This document shows positions 55,985-64,000 of a DNA stretch of 64,000 bases, piece after piece. Location of the stretch: the NCBI RefSeq assembly GCF_001854605.1, contig NZ_MKJU01000025.1, forward strand, positions 496,378 through 560,377. The letters run 5' to 3'. This DNA comes from Pseudoalteromonas amylolytica (GTDB lineage Bacteria; Pseudomonadota; Gammaproteobacteria; Enterobacterales; Alteromonadaceae). Within the stretch, counting starts at the first letter, position 1. Every line of letters starts with the position of its first letter. The notes beneath the pieces are model-generated. The model made no database searches, was not told the origin of the DNA, and saw only the letters and a list, made by a program, of their open reading frames with translations. The position numbers and the translations under genes were made by a program.

Positions 55985-56970
55985 TAAAAAAAATATCCTT
56001 ATTTCTCCTACTAACACTGCTAGGAATATCCGTTTACATCTATTACAGCGTTCAGAGCCTCAAAAGTGAGCCGTTAAAAATAACAACTGAATTGTATGAA
56101 GTCACTCCCGGTACTGGATTTAATCGTTTGTGCAAAGACTGGCAAACTAAGGGCTATGTAGAATCGTGTTTTAAGTATCAAGTTTATTCTAAATTTGTGC
56201 CGGAATTGTTTCATTTAAAGGCGGGTGTATATGAACTAAGCGGGATGACGGTTCTTCAGGCTGTAAACAAAATACATCGTGGTGAACAGAAGCAATTTAG
56301 TTTTACCATCATCGCGGGGGATACGTTCCAAAACATTTTAAAGAAATTAAAAAGCAGCCCGTATGTTGTTTATCCAAATGATGAGCAAAAGCTCATAGAA
56401 GCAATGCAGGTTGATGGTGCGCCAGAAGGGTGGCTATTACCTGAAACCTACCATTATGAAGCCTATACGTCTGCAAGCGCAGTGTTAAACCGCGCAAAAG
56501 AGAAGATGCAATCGGTATTGCAACATGCGTGGCAGCAGCGAATGGATGCTTTGCCTTTAAATGAGCCGTATCAAGCATTGATCTTGGCATCTATTATTGA
56601 GAAAGAAACAGGGCATGCACCCGAACGAGCAACCATAGCATCGGTGTTTATTAATCGTTTGAATCGCAATATGCGTTTGCAAACTGACCCCACGGTGATT
56701 TACGGTTTGGGAGATGAGTTTGACGGAGACATTAAACGTCGACATCTAAAAGAGCATACCCCGTACAATACATATAGAATTAAAGGGTTGCCGCCGACCC
56801 CAATTGCAATGCCCTCAGCTGAAGCGATTTATGCGGCGACTCAACCTAAGCAGACACCGTATTACTATTTTGTGTCTAAAGGTAATGGACAACACCAGTT
56901 TTCAAAAAGTTTACGCGAGCATAATCAAGCGGTACAAAAGTATATTCTAAAGAGTAATAATGACAGCTAA
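55981..56970 (+). CDS. mltG: Endolytic transglycosylase MltG (YceG)
   Basis: 329 residues. One N-terminal membrane helix (5-25), a LysM-like part, then the YceG core with A-S-I-I-E-K-E-T-G (catalytic Glu near 218) and D-P-T-V-I-Y-G-L near 240. Cuts nascent glycan strands, limiting their length. Same neighbours as in E. coli: pabC before, tmk after, with an 11-base overlap into tmk. Confidence 0.94.
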   Translation: MIKKISLFLLLTLLGISVYIYYSVQSLKSEPLKITTELYEVTPGTGFNRLCKDWQTKGYVESCFKYQVYSKFVPELFHLKAGVYELSGMTVLQAVNKIHRGEQKQFSFTIIAGDTFQNILKKLKSSPYVVYPNDEQKLIEAMQVDGAPEGWLLPETYHYEAYTSASAVLNRAKEKMQSVLQHAWQQRMDALPLNEPYQALILASIIEKETGHAPERATIASVFINRLNRNMRLQTDPTVIYGLGDEFDGDIKRRHLKEHTPYNTYRIKGLPPTPIAMPSAEAIYAATQPKQTPYYYFVSKGNGQHQFSKSLREHNQAVQKYILKSNNDS

Positions 56971-57589
56971 ATTTATTGTAATAGAAGGCCTTGAAGGAGC
57001 CGGAAAGTCAACGGCTATGGCCATATGCCAACAATTTTTGCGACAGCATGAAGTTGATTTTGTGCAAACACGGGAACCCGGAGGAACGCCTTTAGCTGAG
57101 TCTTTGAGAGACCTTATCAAACAGCAGCATGTGGAAAAAGTAGCTGCTGAATCGGAGCTGCTGATGATGTATGCGGCGCGCGCACAACTGTTACATAATG
57201 TCATTCGTCCAGCACTAGATAAAGGTCAGTGGGTGTTGGCAGATAGGCATGATATGTCTTCTCAGGCATATCAAGGTGGAGGTCGTGGCTTGCCAATAAG
57301 CACCTTATCTTCTTTGGCCGATATCGTATTAAAGGGGCTCAAGCCTAACCTTACACTGTACTTGGATATTCCACCACAAGTTGGGTTGGCAAGGGCTAAA
57401 GGCAGAGGTGAATTAGACAGAATAGAGCTAGAGGCTTTAAGCTTTTTCGAGCGCACCAGAGCGCGTTATTTGCAGCTGGCTGAAGAAGATGAACACTGTG
57501 TGACAATCAACGCTAACCAGAGTATTGAACAAGTACATGCCGATATTATTCGCGCATTGGAGCAGTTTTTTCAGCAGGTACGCGGATAA
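56960..57589 (+). CDS. tmk: Thymidylate kinase
   Basis: 209 residues. P-loop G-L-E-G-A-G-K-S-T near residues 10-18, T-R-E-P-G-G-T-P near 37, [16 protein letters not shown] near 95 and a lid with R-A-K-G-R-G-E-L. Phosphorylates dTMP. Overlaps mltG upstream and holB (TAATG) downstream. Confidence 0.96.
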   Translation: MTAKFIVIEGLEGAGKSTAMAICQQFLRQHEVDFVQTREPGGTPLAESLRDLIKQQHVEKVAAESELLMMYAARAQLLHNVIRPALDKGQWVLADRHDMSSQAYQGGGRGLPISTLSSLADIVLKGLKPNLTLYLDIPPQVGLARAKGRGELDRIELEALSFFERTRARYLQLAEEDEHCVTINANQSIEQVHADIIRALEQFFQQVRG

Positions 57590-58488
57590 TGTACCAGTGG
57601 CATGAAGGGCTTTGGCAGCATTTTAGGCTTAGCCAGCAGCAGGGGCGCTTTCACCATGCCCAGTTGTTCCATGGCCCATCAGGGGTAGGCAAGCAAGAGC
57701 TGGCCAAACAGCTGGCTCAAGCAATTCTATGTGAGCAACATCAACAGCTTACAGCGTGTGGCAGGTGTAAAAGCTGTTTGTTGATTGCGGCTCAAACCCA
57801 TCCAGATTTGCTGTGTATCGCGCCTCAAGGGCAGAGTATTTCTGTGGATGCTATTCGTGAGCTGGCTGATTTTGTCCACCACTCGGCACAGCAAGGTGGG
57901 CGTAAGGTTGCCGTTATTGCCAATGCCCACAAAATGACTCACTCAGCGGCAAATGCATTACTGAAAACACTTGAAGAGCCGAATACTGGCCGATATTTAT
58001 TGCTGACAAGTGATGATTTAAGTCAGCTCTCAGCGACCATTTTAAGCCGCTGTAACAAAGTTCAAGTCACAGTAACAGACCCCCAACATGCACAACAGTG
58101 GCTGCAGAATATTCTCCCACAGGAGCAGGTGTTTCCTTGGTTGACACACTTTGCTCATCAACCCTTAAAAATAGCGATGTGGTTCAATGAGGGGGTGTTT
58201 GAAAAAGTTGATCTGTTATACAGATTTGCATGTGATATCAAAGCAAGTCATAATTTCAATCAGGTACAGGGCATTTTAAATGATCACCCTGAATTGCTTG
58301 AAGTATTTTGTGTATTTATGCAACAAAAGCTAAAAGCAAAACTGTTAGAAGGGCTTTCGTATCAGGCTTATAGCGAAGGGCAGGCGGCGCTCAATCAATT
58401 TATGTCAGATACGCGTCAAATATTGGGTTTAAACCAATCGCTGGGACTTAATAAGCTAATGAATACAATAAAAAATATCATTGAATAG
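57589..58488 (+). CDS. holB: DNA polymerase III delta' subunit
   Basis: 299 residues. G-P-S-G-V-G-K near residue 26, zinc site C-x8-C-G-R-C-K-S-C near 52-65, and the sensor part L-L-T-S-D-D-L-S-Q-L-S-A-T-I-L-S-R-C near 145. Part of the clamp loader. One-base overlap with tmk. Confidence 0.94.
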   Translation: MYQWHEGLWQHFRLSQQQGRFHHAQLFHGPSGVGKQELAKQLAQAILCEQHQQLTACGRCKSCLLIAAQTHPDLLCIAPQGQSISVDAIRELADFVHHSAQQGGRKVAVIANAHKMTHSAANALLKTLEEPNTGRYLLLTSDDLSQLSATILSRCNKVQVTVTDPQHAQQWLQNILPQEQVFPWLTHFAHQPLKIAMWFNEGVFEKVDLLYRFACDIKASHNFNQVQGILNDHPELLEVFCVFMQQKLKAKLLEGLSYQAYSEGQAALNQFMSDTRQILGLNQSLGLNKLMNTIKNIIE

Positions 58489-58496
58489 GAAAACCA

Positions 58497-58823
58497 GTGC
58501 AAGAATTGCTCTTAGATCTCCAAGAACCAGATGAGTTATACCGATGCTATATGGCAACCTTAAAACAAGGCGGGCTTTTTGTTAAGAGCAATGCACGCTT
58601 TGAGTTAGGTCAAAATGTAGTGTTACGTGTTACTTTGCCCGATGAAATAGAAGAGCACCGGATTGTTGGTAAGGTTGTTTGGATCACACCGCAAGGCGCT
58701 CAAAACTCCAATCCACCCGGTGCTGGTGTGAGTTTTATTGAGGATCCTGACCGAGTAAATGACCGTATAATAAAGCAGCTGGGCACAGCGTTAAATTCTG
58801 ATAAACCCACCTACACCATGTAA
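58497..58823 (+). CDS. PilZ-domain protein
   Basis: 108 residues from a GTG at 58497. The PilZ-like strands run through V-L-R-V-T-L-P-D-E, G-K-V-V-W-I-T-P and G-A-G-V-S-F. The N-terminal R-x-x-x-R c-di-GMP site of classical PilZ is not present (the protein starts near the first strand and has L-Y-R-C-Y-M-A-T-L-K-Q-G-G-L), so it may not bind c-di-GMP; this is like PilZ of the pilus-type without ligand. Same place between holB and tatD as in Pseudomonas and Vibrio. Confidence 0.85.
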   Translation: MQELLLDLQEPDELYRCYMATLKQGGLFVKSNARFELGQNVVLRVTLPDEIEEHRIVGKVVWITPQGAQNSNPPGAGVSFIEDPDRVNDRIIKQLGTALNSDKPTYTM

Positions 58824-58831
58824 GAGTAGTT

Positions 58832-59623
58832 ATGATTGTAGATTCACATTGCCATTTAGATAGACTTGATTTTGATAAGCTTGGCCAGCAATTACCCGAG
58901 ATCCTAGCCGCAGCGCGTGCTAAACAAGTAGAGCACTTTTTATGTGTGAGTGTCACCTTGGATCAATTCCCCAGCATGCTTGACGTTATCTCTGTGTATG
59001 ATGATGTGTCGGCCTCGTGCGGTGTACATCCACTTGATCAGAAAGACGTATTGGATAAGGCAAGATTGAGCACTTTGGCGACACACCCCAAAGTAGTGGC
59101 TATCGGTGAAACGGGGTTAGATTATTATTACTCTCAAGATACTCATAAGGTCCAGCAAGATAGCTTTGTTGGTCATATCCAGGTTGCCAATGAATTAAAT
59201 AAACCGCTGATCGTTCACACACGTGACGCTAAAGCCGATACTATCAACTTAATGAAGTCACATAACGCTCAAAATTGTGGTGGCGTTTTGCATTGTTTTA
59301 CCGAAGACTGGGAGATGGCAAAACAGGCGTTAGATTTGGGCTTCTACATTTCAATATCTGGCATAGTTACATTTAAAAATGCCGTTGAGTTGAAGGACGT
59401 TGTAAAAAAGCTCCCACTGGATAGGTTGTTGATCGAAACTGATTCTCCTTATTTGGCACCCGTACCACACCGAGGAAAAACCAATCAACCCGCATATGTA
59501 CAGGATGTTGCTTATTACGTTGCTGATTTAAAAGGGATCAGTTATAAAGAGTTAGCACAAGCGACGACCAATAACTTCTACAAATTATTTAGTTTGGCGT
59601 CGCGCTCGGATGCAACACGATAA
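58832..59623 (+). CDS. TatD family metal-dependent hydrolase (YcfH)
   Basis: 263 residues. V-D-S-H-C-H-L-D at the start, A-I-G-E-T-G-L-D-Y-Y near 90, V-H-T-R-D-A near 128, H-C-F-T near 154, and E-T-D-S-P-Y-L-A-P near 203 give the metal site. TatD proteins are DNases or quality control hydrolases. Follows holB-pilZ as in E. coli and Vibrio. Overlaps the PhoD-like gene by 14 bases. Confidence 0.92.
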   Translation: MIVDSHCHLDRLDFDKLGQQLPEILAAARAKQVEHFLCVSVTLDQFPSMLDVISVYDDVSASCGVHPLDQKDVLDKARLSTLATHPKVVAIGETGLDYYYSQDTHKVQQDSFVGHIQVANELNKPLIVHTRDAKADTINLMKSHNAQNCGGVLHCFTEDWEMAKQALDLGFYISISGIVTFKNAVELKDVVKKLPLDRLLIETDSPYLAPVPHRGKTNQPAYVQDVAYYVADLKGISYKELAQATTNNFYKLFSLASRSDATR

Positions 59624-61463
59624 GTTACTACCCAAAGTTTTGCTTGGTCCAATGCTTAGGCGTGCGGAGCAAGCCGCAATTTGTTTGCAAATCGTCACCA
59701 GCAAACAATATGAAGTGACCGTACAGGTTGAAGGGTATCAGTGCCTTACTGAACAAAAAACCTTCAGGCTAGGCGAGTATTGTTTTTTAAAAATGCTCAT
59801 TGTTAAGCCTAAATCAGGACTATTTGAAGCTGATACACCATTGCCTTATCAGTTGTTACTAGATAATGATATATATTCACTCGAAGCTGTTAGCTATACA
59901 TCAGAGTCTTCTGCGCAGCTTGTAGTACCTGTGCAACTTGAGCAAGTCTTGCATGGTTCTTGTCGTAACCCACATCACCCCAGTCGGGATTCATTAGCCG
60001 CCGCGGATGATTTGTTTGAGCAAAATATAAAAGCAGGCAAACCGACACCAAGCTTACTTTTGATGTCCGGCGATCAAATTTATGCTGACGATGTGGCTGG
60101 TCCGATGCTATTGGCTATCAACCAGCTGGTCGCAATATTGGGGCTGTACAAAGAGGAAGCACATATCACTGAGCTGCCTGATGATATTCAGCAGCAGTTA
60201 TATAACAGGCAACACTTTTTACCAAAAACGCCATGGCAAGATTGTTCTAGATTTAGCTTTAGCTATTGGTTTAAAAGGGGAGAAGCGCATTTTACCAGCC
60301 TTAGTGCGGGTAATCACTTGGTTTACTTTCAGGAGTTTATTGCCTGCTACTTACTAAACTTTAGTGCCACGAGTTGGCAGCTGATTGATTATAGTCAGTT
60401 GACGTATCAGGGAACCAATAACAAATCCCAAAAATCTTTTGCATCGCAGTATGAAGCCATCATGCAATTTGTGGAAGATTTACCAAAAGCACAGCGTTTG
60501 TTTGCGAATATTCCCACGTTGATGATGTTTGACGATCATGATGTAACGGATGACTGGAACCTGACAGCTAGATGGGAGCAGGCAATCGCCGCACACAAAA
60601 GCAGTCGTAGGATTATTAATAGTGGTTTATTGAGCTACTGGCTGTTTCAGGGACTAGGCAATGATGCAATGGCACAAAGTGGTAGCTTATGTGCTGAGTT
60701 TGAGCGAAGTTTGCACGTCGACCGGTGGCACTTTAAAGCCATGGATAAAGCCCTTAATCGGTTTGGAAACTGGCATTATTGTTTAGATACAATCCCCAAA
60801 GTTGTAGTACTTGATACGCGAACACATCGCTGGCGAAACGAGCAGAATTTTAATGAGCCAAGCGGTTTGTTAGATTGGGAAATGCTGATGGAGCTAGAAG
60901 ATACCTTGGTGGATGAGCGAGAAGTTATTTTGGTGTCACCCGCACCGGTATTTGGTGTCAAATCCATCGAAGCTATACAATCTATCTTTAATTTCTGTGG
61001 TCAGCCGTTGTTGGTTGACGTTGAAAACTGGATGGCACATGAGGGATCGGCCAGAAAGTTGTTAGAAATATTTCGACGCGCAGATACCCCAAAAGAAACC
61101 ATCATTCTATCTGGTGATGTGCACTACTCATTCTGTTTCTCTGTACAAAGTCGGTTTGGCAAACATGACAATAGAATATGGCAATTGACGGCATCAGGGA
61201 TAAAAAATGAATTCCCTAAAACGTTAATTAAATGTTTGGATAAACTAGACTCAATTCTATACGCTCCATGGAGTCCGCTGAATTACTTCACTAAGCGCTG
61301 GCATATGGAGGTGAATAAGCACCCTTTACTCACACAGTCAGCTAAGCAGCCATACCTTATCTCCGATAGCGCTATTAGTTTAGTCACCCTTGAACAAGGC
61401 AAACTTGCTCGTTATCAATTATTGCATAATGACGGCAGGGTTAGAGAGTTCACGTTAGAGTAA
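59610..61463 (+). CDS. PhoD-like metallophosphatase
   Basis: 617 residues. No signal peptide is seen, so probably cytoplasmic. The PhoD-like centre is present: H-G-S-C-R-N-P near residue 112, S-G-D-Q-I-Y-A-D near 153, M-M-F-D-D-H-D-V-T-D-D-W-N near 307, and S-G-D-V-H-Y-S-F near 500. An N-terminal strand domain precedes it. Typical PhoD acts on phosphodiesters and phosphomonoesters with Fe/Ca, but this branch is not characterised to my knowledge. Starts inside tatD, so it is coupled to that operon. Confidence 0.83.
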   Translation: MQHDKLLPKVLLGPMLRRAEQAAICLQIVTSKQYEVTVQVEGYQCLTEQKTFRLGEYCFLKMLIVKPKSGLFEADTPLPYQLLLDNDIYSLEAVSYTSESSAQLVVPVQLEQVLHGSCRNPHHPSRDSLAAADDLFEQNIKAGKPTPSLLLMSGDQIYADDVAGPMLLAINQLVAILGLYKEEAHITELPDDIQQQLYNRQHFLPKTPWQDCSRFSFSYWFKRGEAHFTSLSAGNHLVYFQEFIACYLLNFSATSWQLIDYSQLTYQGTNNKSQKSFASQYEAIMQFVEDLPKAQRLFANIPTLMMFDDHDVTDDWNLTARWEQAIAAHKSSRRIINSGLLSYWLFQGLGNDAMAQSGSLCAEFERSLHVDRWHFKAMDKALNRFGNWHYCLDTIPKVVVLDTRTHRWRNEQNFNEPSGLLDWEMLMELEDTLVDEREVILVSPAPVFGVKSIEAIQSIFNFCGQPLLVDVENWMAHEGSARKLLEIFRRADTPKETIILSGDVHYSFCFSVQSRFGKHDNRIWQLTASGIKNEFPKTLIKCLDKLDSILYAPWSPLNYFTKRWHMEVNKHPLLTQSAKQPYLISDSAISLVTLEQGKLARYQLLHNDGRVREFTLE

Positions 61464-61564
61464 ACACGGTTGAGACTGACGCCAGTAATAGTGTGATGTT
61501 TTTCGTACCTCACACTGCATAACTTTTTGCTATATTTATTAAAACTCTTCTCATTCGGAACCAT

Positions 61565-64000
61565 ATGCATTTCAAATGGTGTTTATGCTTCGCGCTGCTA
61601 CTTAATGTCGCTCATGCGGTACCACACTTTACGGATACGGCTCAGATCATGCGCCACTACGACTATAGCAGTGGGCTTAGTCAAGTTACGGTCACGGCAT
61701 TGGCGCAAGATCAATTCGGCTATATTTGGATAGGCACCCAAGCGGGCCTCAATCGCTTTGATGGCCATGAATTTAAACAGTTTTCACCCAAGCAACAAGA
61801 CCCTAAAAGCCTTGCAGGTGGCTTTGTAACGGATATATGTATTAGTGCAGATAAGGTTTGGATAGGGACTCGAACGGGTCTGAGCCTCTATCATAGCGGC
61901 AAAGGAACATTTACGTCATTTTTATCAGAGCAGCATGAAGATATCACATCAGATAGGGTTATTTCGCTTGATTGCAATGGACCTAATGTGGTGGTGTCTT
62001 CCGAGGATGGTGTTGTTTATCAAATTAATCAGGGCACACTCGTGCCGAGCAAAGTGGCGCTGCCAGGGCGCTTTATCCGCAACGTAATTGAGCGCACTGA
62101 TGGTTACTACTATCTGAGCGATCAAGGTTTAATGAAATTCTTAAAAGGTTCAGGTGAAACACAGTTATTGCTTGGTGGCGAATATGAAAAAATGAGCTTC
62201 TCGGCGCAGCGCATTGTGCTTATCAGCAAAATGCAGCAACTGATCTACTTTGATACTTTGTATGAAAGGGTACTTTGGTCTCGCAATTTTACCAATGACA
62301 ACAGTGCGACATTGCATAATGTTTCTGTAAGTGGAGATGAAGTGCTGGTGGCCAGCAGTAATGGCTTGTATTTACTCGATAGACAAGGGCAGCTTATTAA
62401 TCATTGGTATAAAAGACCTCTGCAAACAGGCGGGCTTATGGACAATAATGTCATTACCGTGATGCGCGATTTAAATCAGGACCTTTGGTTAGGTACAGAA
62501 ACAAGAGGACTACATTTTTTTAGTAAGCTGAGTGAATCATTTGGTCATGTTAGTCAGTTTAATTACCCGCAAGCACCGTTATTAAGCCCAGACATTAGAA
62601 GCTTTGCGATAGACAGTCAGGATAGACTTTGGTTTGCTACCTCTAGTGGGCTATATGCATTTGACGGCAAGGGATTTGTTGTGGCACATAAGTTATATCC
62701 TGCCTTAGCGCTACTGGATAAGAACTTCATTACTCAAATTGCCTTTATCGATGGACAAATGTGGGTGACGACAAGAGGCAACGGCGTGATCAGGTTTGAC
62801 ATAGCTGGCGGTCAAGTAAATCACCTTAAGCCTGATTTTGGTAATGGACCCGAGCTCACTTTTAACAGTTTGATAAAATACAATGGCGAGATTTTGATTA
62901 GCTCGCGCACGTCTGGCTTGCTTAAGTACGTGGAGCATGAGCACAGGGTTGAACCTTATTTCTCTTCGACCGTTAAGGCGCCAACTCACGTTTCTTCTAT
63001 GAAAAATATTGATGGTGCGTTGTGGTTTGGATCTATCGGAAATGGCTTATTCAAGTTTAAAGATGGTCAACTAGATAATATCAACACCCAAGACGGGTTA
63101 GTCTCAGATTTGGTGTTTATGCTAGAGCAAGACCAATATGGTAACGTCTGGATTGCCAGTGAATTGGGGCTATCTTTGGTTAACGCTGATTTTGAACTGG
63201 TACGTACTATTGGTCAAGAAAGTGGTTTGGTGAACAATGCTGTATGGGCGCTGGTTTATGATGGTTTTGATCATATGTGGGTGGGCAGTAGTGGGGGGCT
63301 GAGCCAAATACACACCGTCAATTTTGAGATACATAACTTTTCTCCAATAGATGGTATCCAAGACAATGAGTTCAACTATAACGCAGCTTGGCTAGCGCCA
63401 GACGGGCGTGTGTTTGTTGGTGGAGCAAAGGGCTTTAATCAGTTCTACCCACAAAAAGTTCGCGTAGATAAAAGTGAAAAACCATTGCTTGTGAGCAATA
63501 TAGAGTTGTTGGGCAGAACATTACAGCCTAGTGTCGATGAGCACTTGAATACTTCCGCAGAGTTGGCCAAAGAGCTGCAACTGGCTCATGATGAGGATAT
63601 TGTTTCATTGCAATACTCCAGTCTCGATTATGGTTCAGAGCAACAACAGTTCTATTATCGCGTATTGGGGTTGAGTGATAAATGGCTCAAACTGGCCTCT
63701 GGCGTGCGGCAAGTAAATTTACTGCGTCTAGAACCCGGAGATTATACTGTTGAAGCCTATACATTGAACCGGTTTAATATCCAGTCACCTACGCACCGTT
63801 TTGTTATTAAGGTTAGCGCCCCATGGTGGTGGAACACCTATTCAAAGGCCGCGTATGGGCTGAGTATCTTATTGGTAATATTGCTGATTGTTCAGGCCAG
63901 ACAGCGTCGCTATCAGCAAATTATTCAGGCCAATAAAAAAATGCAAGACTTACAGCAGCGCCTTGAACTGTCATTATGGGCCAGTGGTGATGAGCTATGG
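61565..64000 (+). CDS. Two-component-regulator propeller sensor, 3' partial
   Basis: The frame is open from the ATG at 61565 to the end of the window: 812 codons, C-terminus missing. A signal peptide ends about residue 18 (A-H-A). Residues 30-630 form the propeller with repeated marks such as G-Y-I-W-I-G-T-Q-A-G-L-N-R-F-D-G, K-V-W-I-G-T-R-T-G-L and N-V-W-I-A-S-E-L-G-L. Next comes a Y-Y-Y domain (W-L-K-L-A-S-G, E-P-G-D-Y-T-V-E), one membrane helix near 755-775, and the start of a coiled linker ending in L-S-L-W-A-S-G-D-E-L-W. This end usually leads into PAS then GGDEF/EAL or a kinase; which one cannot be seen. Confidence 0.85.
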   Translation, partial: MHFKWCLCFALLLNVAHAVPHFTDTAQIMRHYDYSSGLSQVTVTALAQDQFGYIWIGTQAGLNRFDGHEFKQFSPKQQDPKSLAGGFVTDICISADKVWIGTRTGLSLYHSGKGTFTSFLSEQHEDITSDRVISLDCNGPNVVVSSEDGVVYQINQGTLVPSKVALPGRFIRNVIERTDGYYYLSDQGLMKFLKGSGETQLLLGGEYEKMSFSAQRIVLISKMQQLIYFDTLYERVLWSRNFTNDNSATLHNVSVSGDEVLVASSNGLYLLDRQGQLINHWYKRPLQTGGLMDNNVITVMRDLNQDLWLGTETRGLHFFSKLSESFGHVSQFNYPQAPLLSPDIRSFAIDSQDRLWFATSSGLYAFDGKGFVVAHKLYPALALLDKNFITQIAFIDGQMWVTTRGNGVIRFDIAGGQVNHLKPDFGNGPELTFNSLIKYNGEILISSRTSGLLKYVEHEHRVEPYFSSTVKAPTHVSSMKNIDGALWFGSIGNGLFKFKDGQLDNINTQDGLVSDLVFMLEQDQYGNVWIASELGLSLVNADFELVRTIGQESGLVNNAVWALVYDGFDHMWVGSSGGLSQIHTVNFEIHNFSPIDGIQDNEFNYNAAWLAPDGRVFVGGAKGFNQFYPQKVRVDKSEKPLLVSNIELLGRTLQPSVDEHLNTSAELAKELQLAHDEDIVSLQYSSLDYGSEQQQFYYRVLGLSDKWLKLASGVRQVNLLRLEPGDYTVEAYTLNRFNIQSPTHRFVIKVSAPWWWNTYSKAAYGLSILLVILLIVQARQRRYQQIIQANKKMQDLQQRLELSLWASGDELW

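Overview
The window looks like a marine gammaproteobacterial chromosome, most likely Pseudoalteromonas or a close Alteromonadales relative. I infer this from protein similarity as I recognise it, the moderately low GC, and the gene orders rne/rluC, yceD-rpmF-plsX-fabD-fabG-acpP-fabF-pabC-mltG-tmk-holB and yejK/yejL/yejM. No rRNA, tRNA or CRISPR array was seen.

Region 1 (1-22743, all + strand) is a P2-like contractile tail module. It starts inside a large fibre gene and holds two fibre blocks: 2-8894, including a DUF4815 protein split over two genes, and 11596-13278. It then carries the baseplate and tail set: gpJ, gpI, DUF3751 collar fibre, gpV, a PAAR tip, gpW/gp25, sheath, tube, a tail assembly chaperone with a probable -1 frameshift product, a 1087-residue tape measure with 43-residue repeats, gpU, gpX and gpD. 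No capsid, portal, terminase, integrase or replication gene is visible, so an R-type tailocin (or the tail half of a prophage) is the best reading. Unexplained features are three tandem promoter-hairpin-terminator units just upstream of gpJ (8927-9747), several intrinsic terminators inside the run of tail genes, and a 19-bp perfect inverted repeat before the tape measure.

Region 2 (22744-34524) is host accessory and core: a beta-propeller periplasmic protein, a surface lipoprotein, a LysR regulator following aceK (whose 3' end carries a 20-bp duplication), a DUF4124 protein, a divergent yejM/yejL versus yejK locus, then a mosaic of an IS3 remnant, REP-like hairpins and a RAYT-type Y1 transposase.

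Region 3 (34525-43294) is an envelope island: COG3014 lipoprotein, LpoB-like and LPP20-like lipoproteins on the minus strand, a second LPP20 lipoprotein and an MltC-like lytic transglycosylase on the plus strand, and a 1057-residue lipoprotein with thrombospondin type 3 repeats and a sialidase-like propeller.

Region 4 (43709-64000) is housekeeping: RNase E diverging from rluC, a HAD phosphatase, a Maf pyrophosphatase, the yceD-rpmF-plsX-fab cluster (no fabH at its usual place), pabC-mltG-tmk-holB-pilZ-tatD, a PhoD-like phosphatase, and the first 812 codons of a two-component-propeller sensor that runs off the window.
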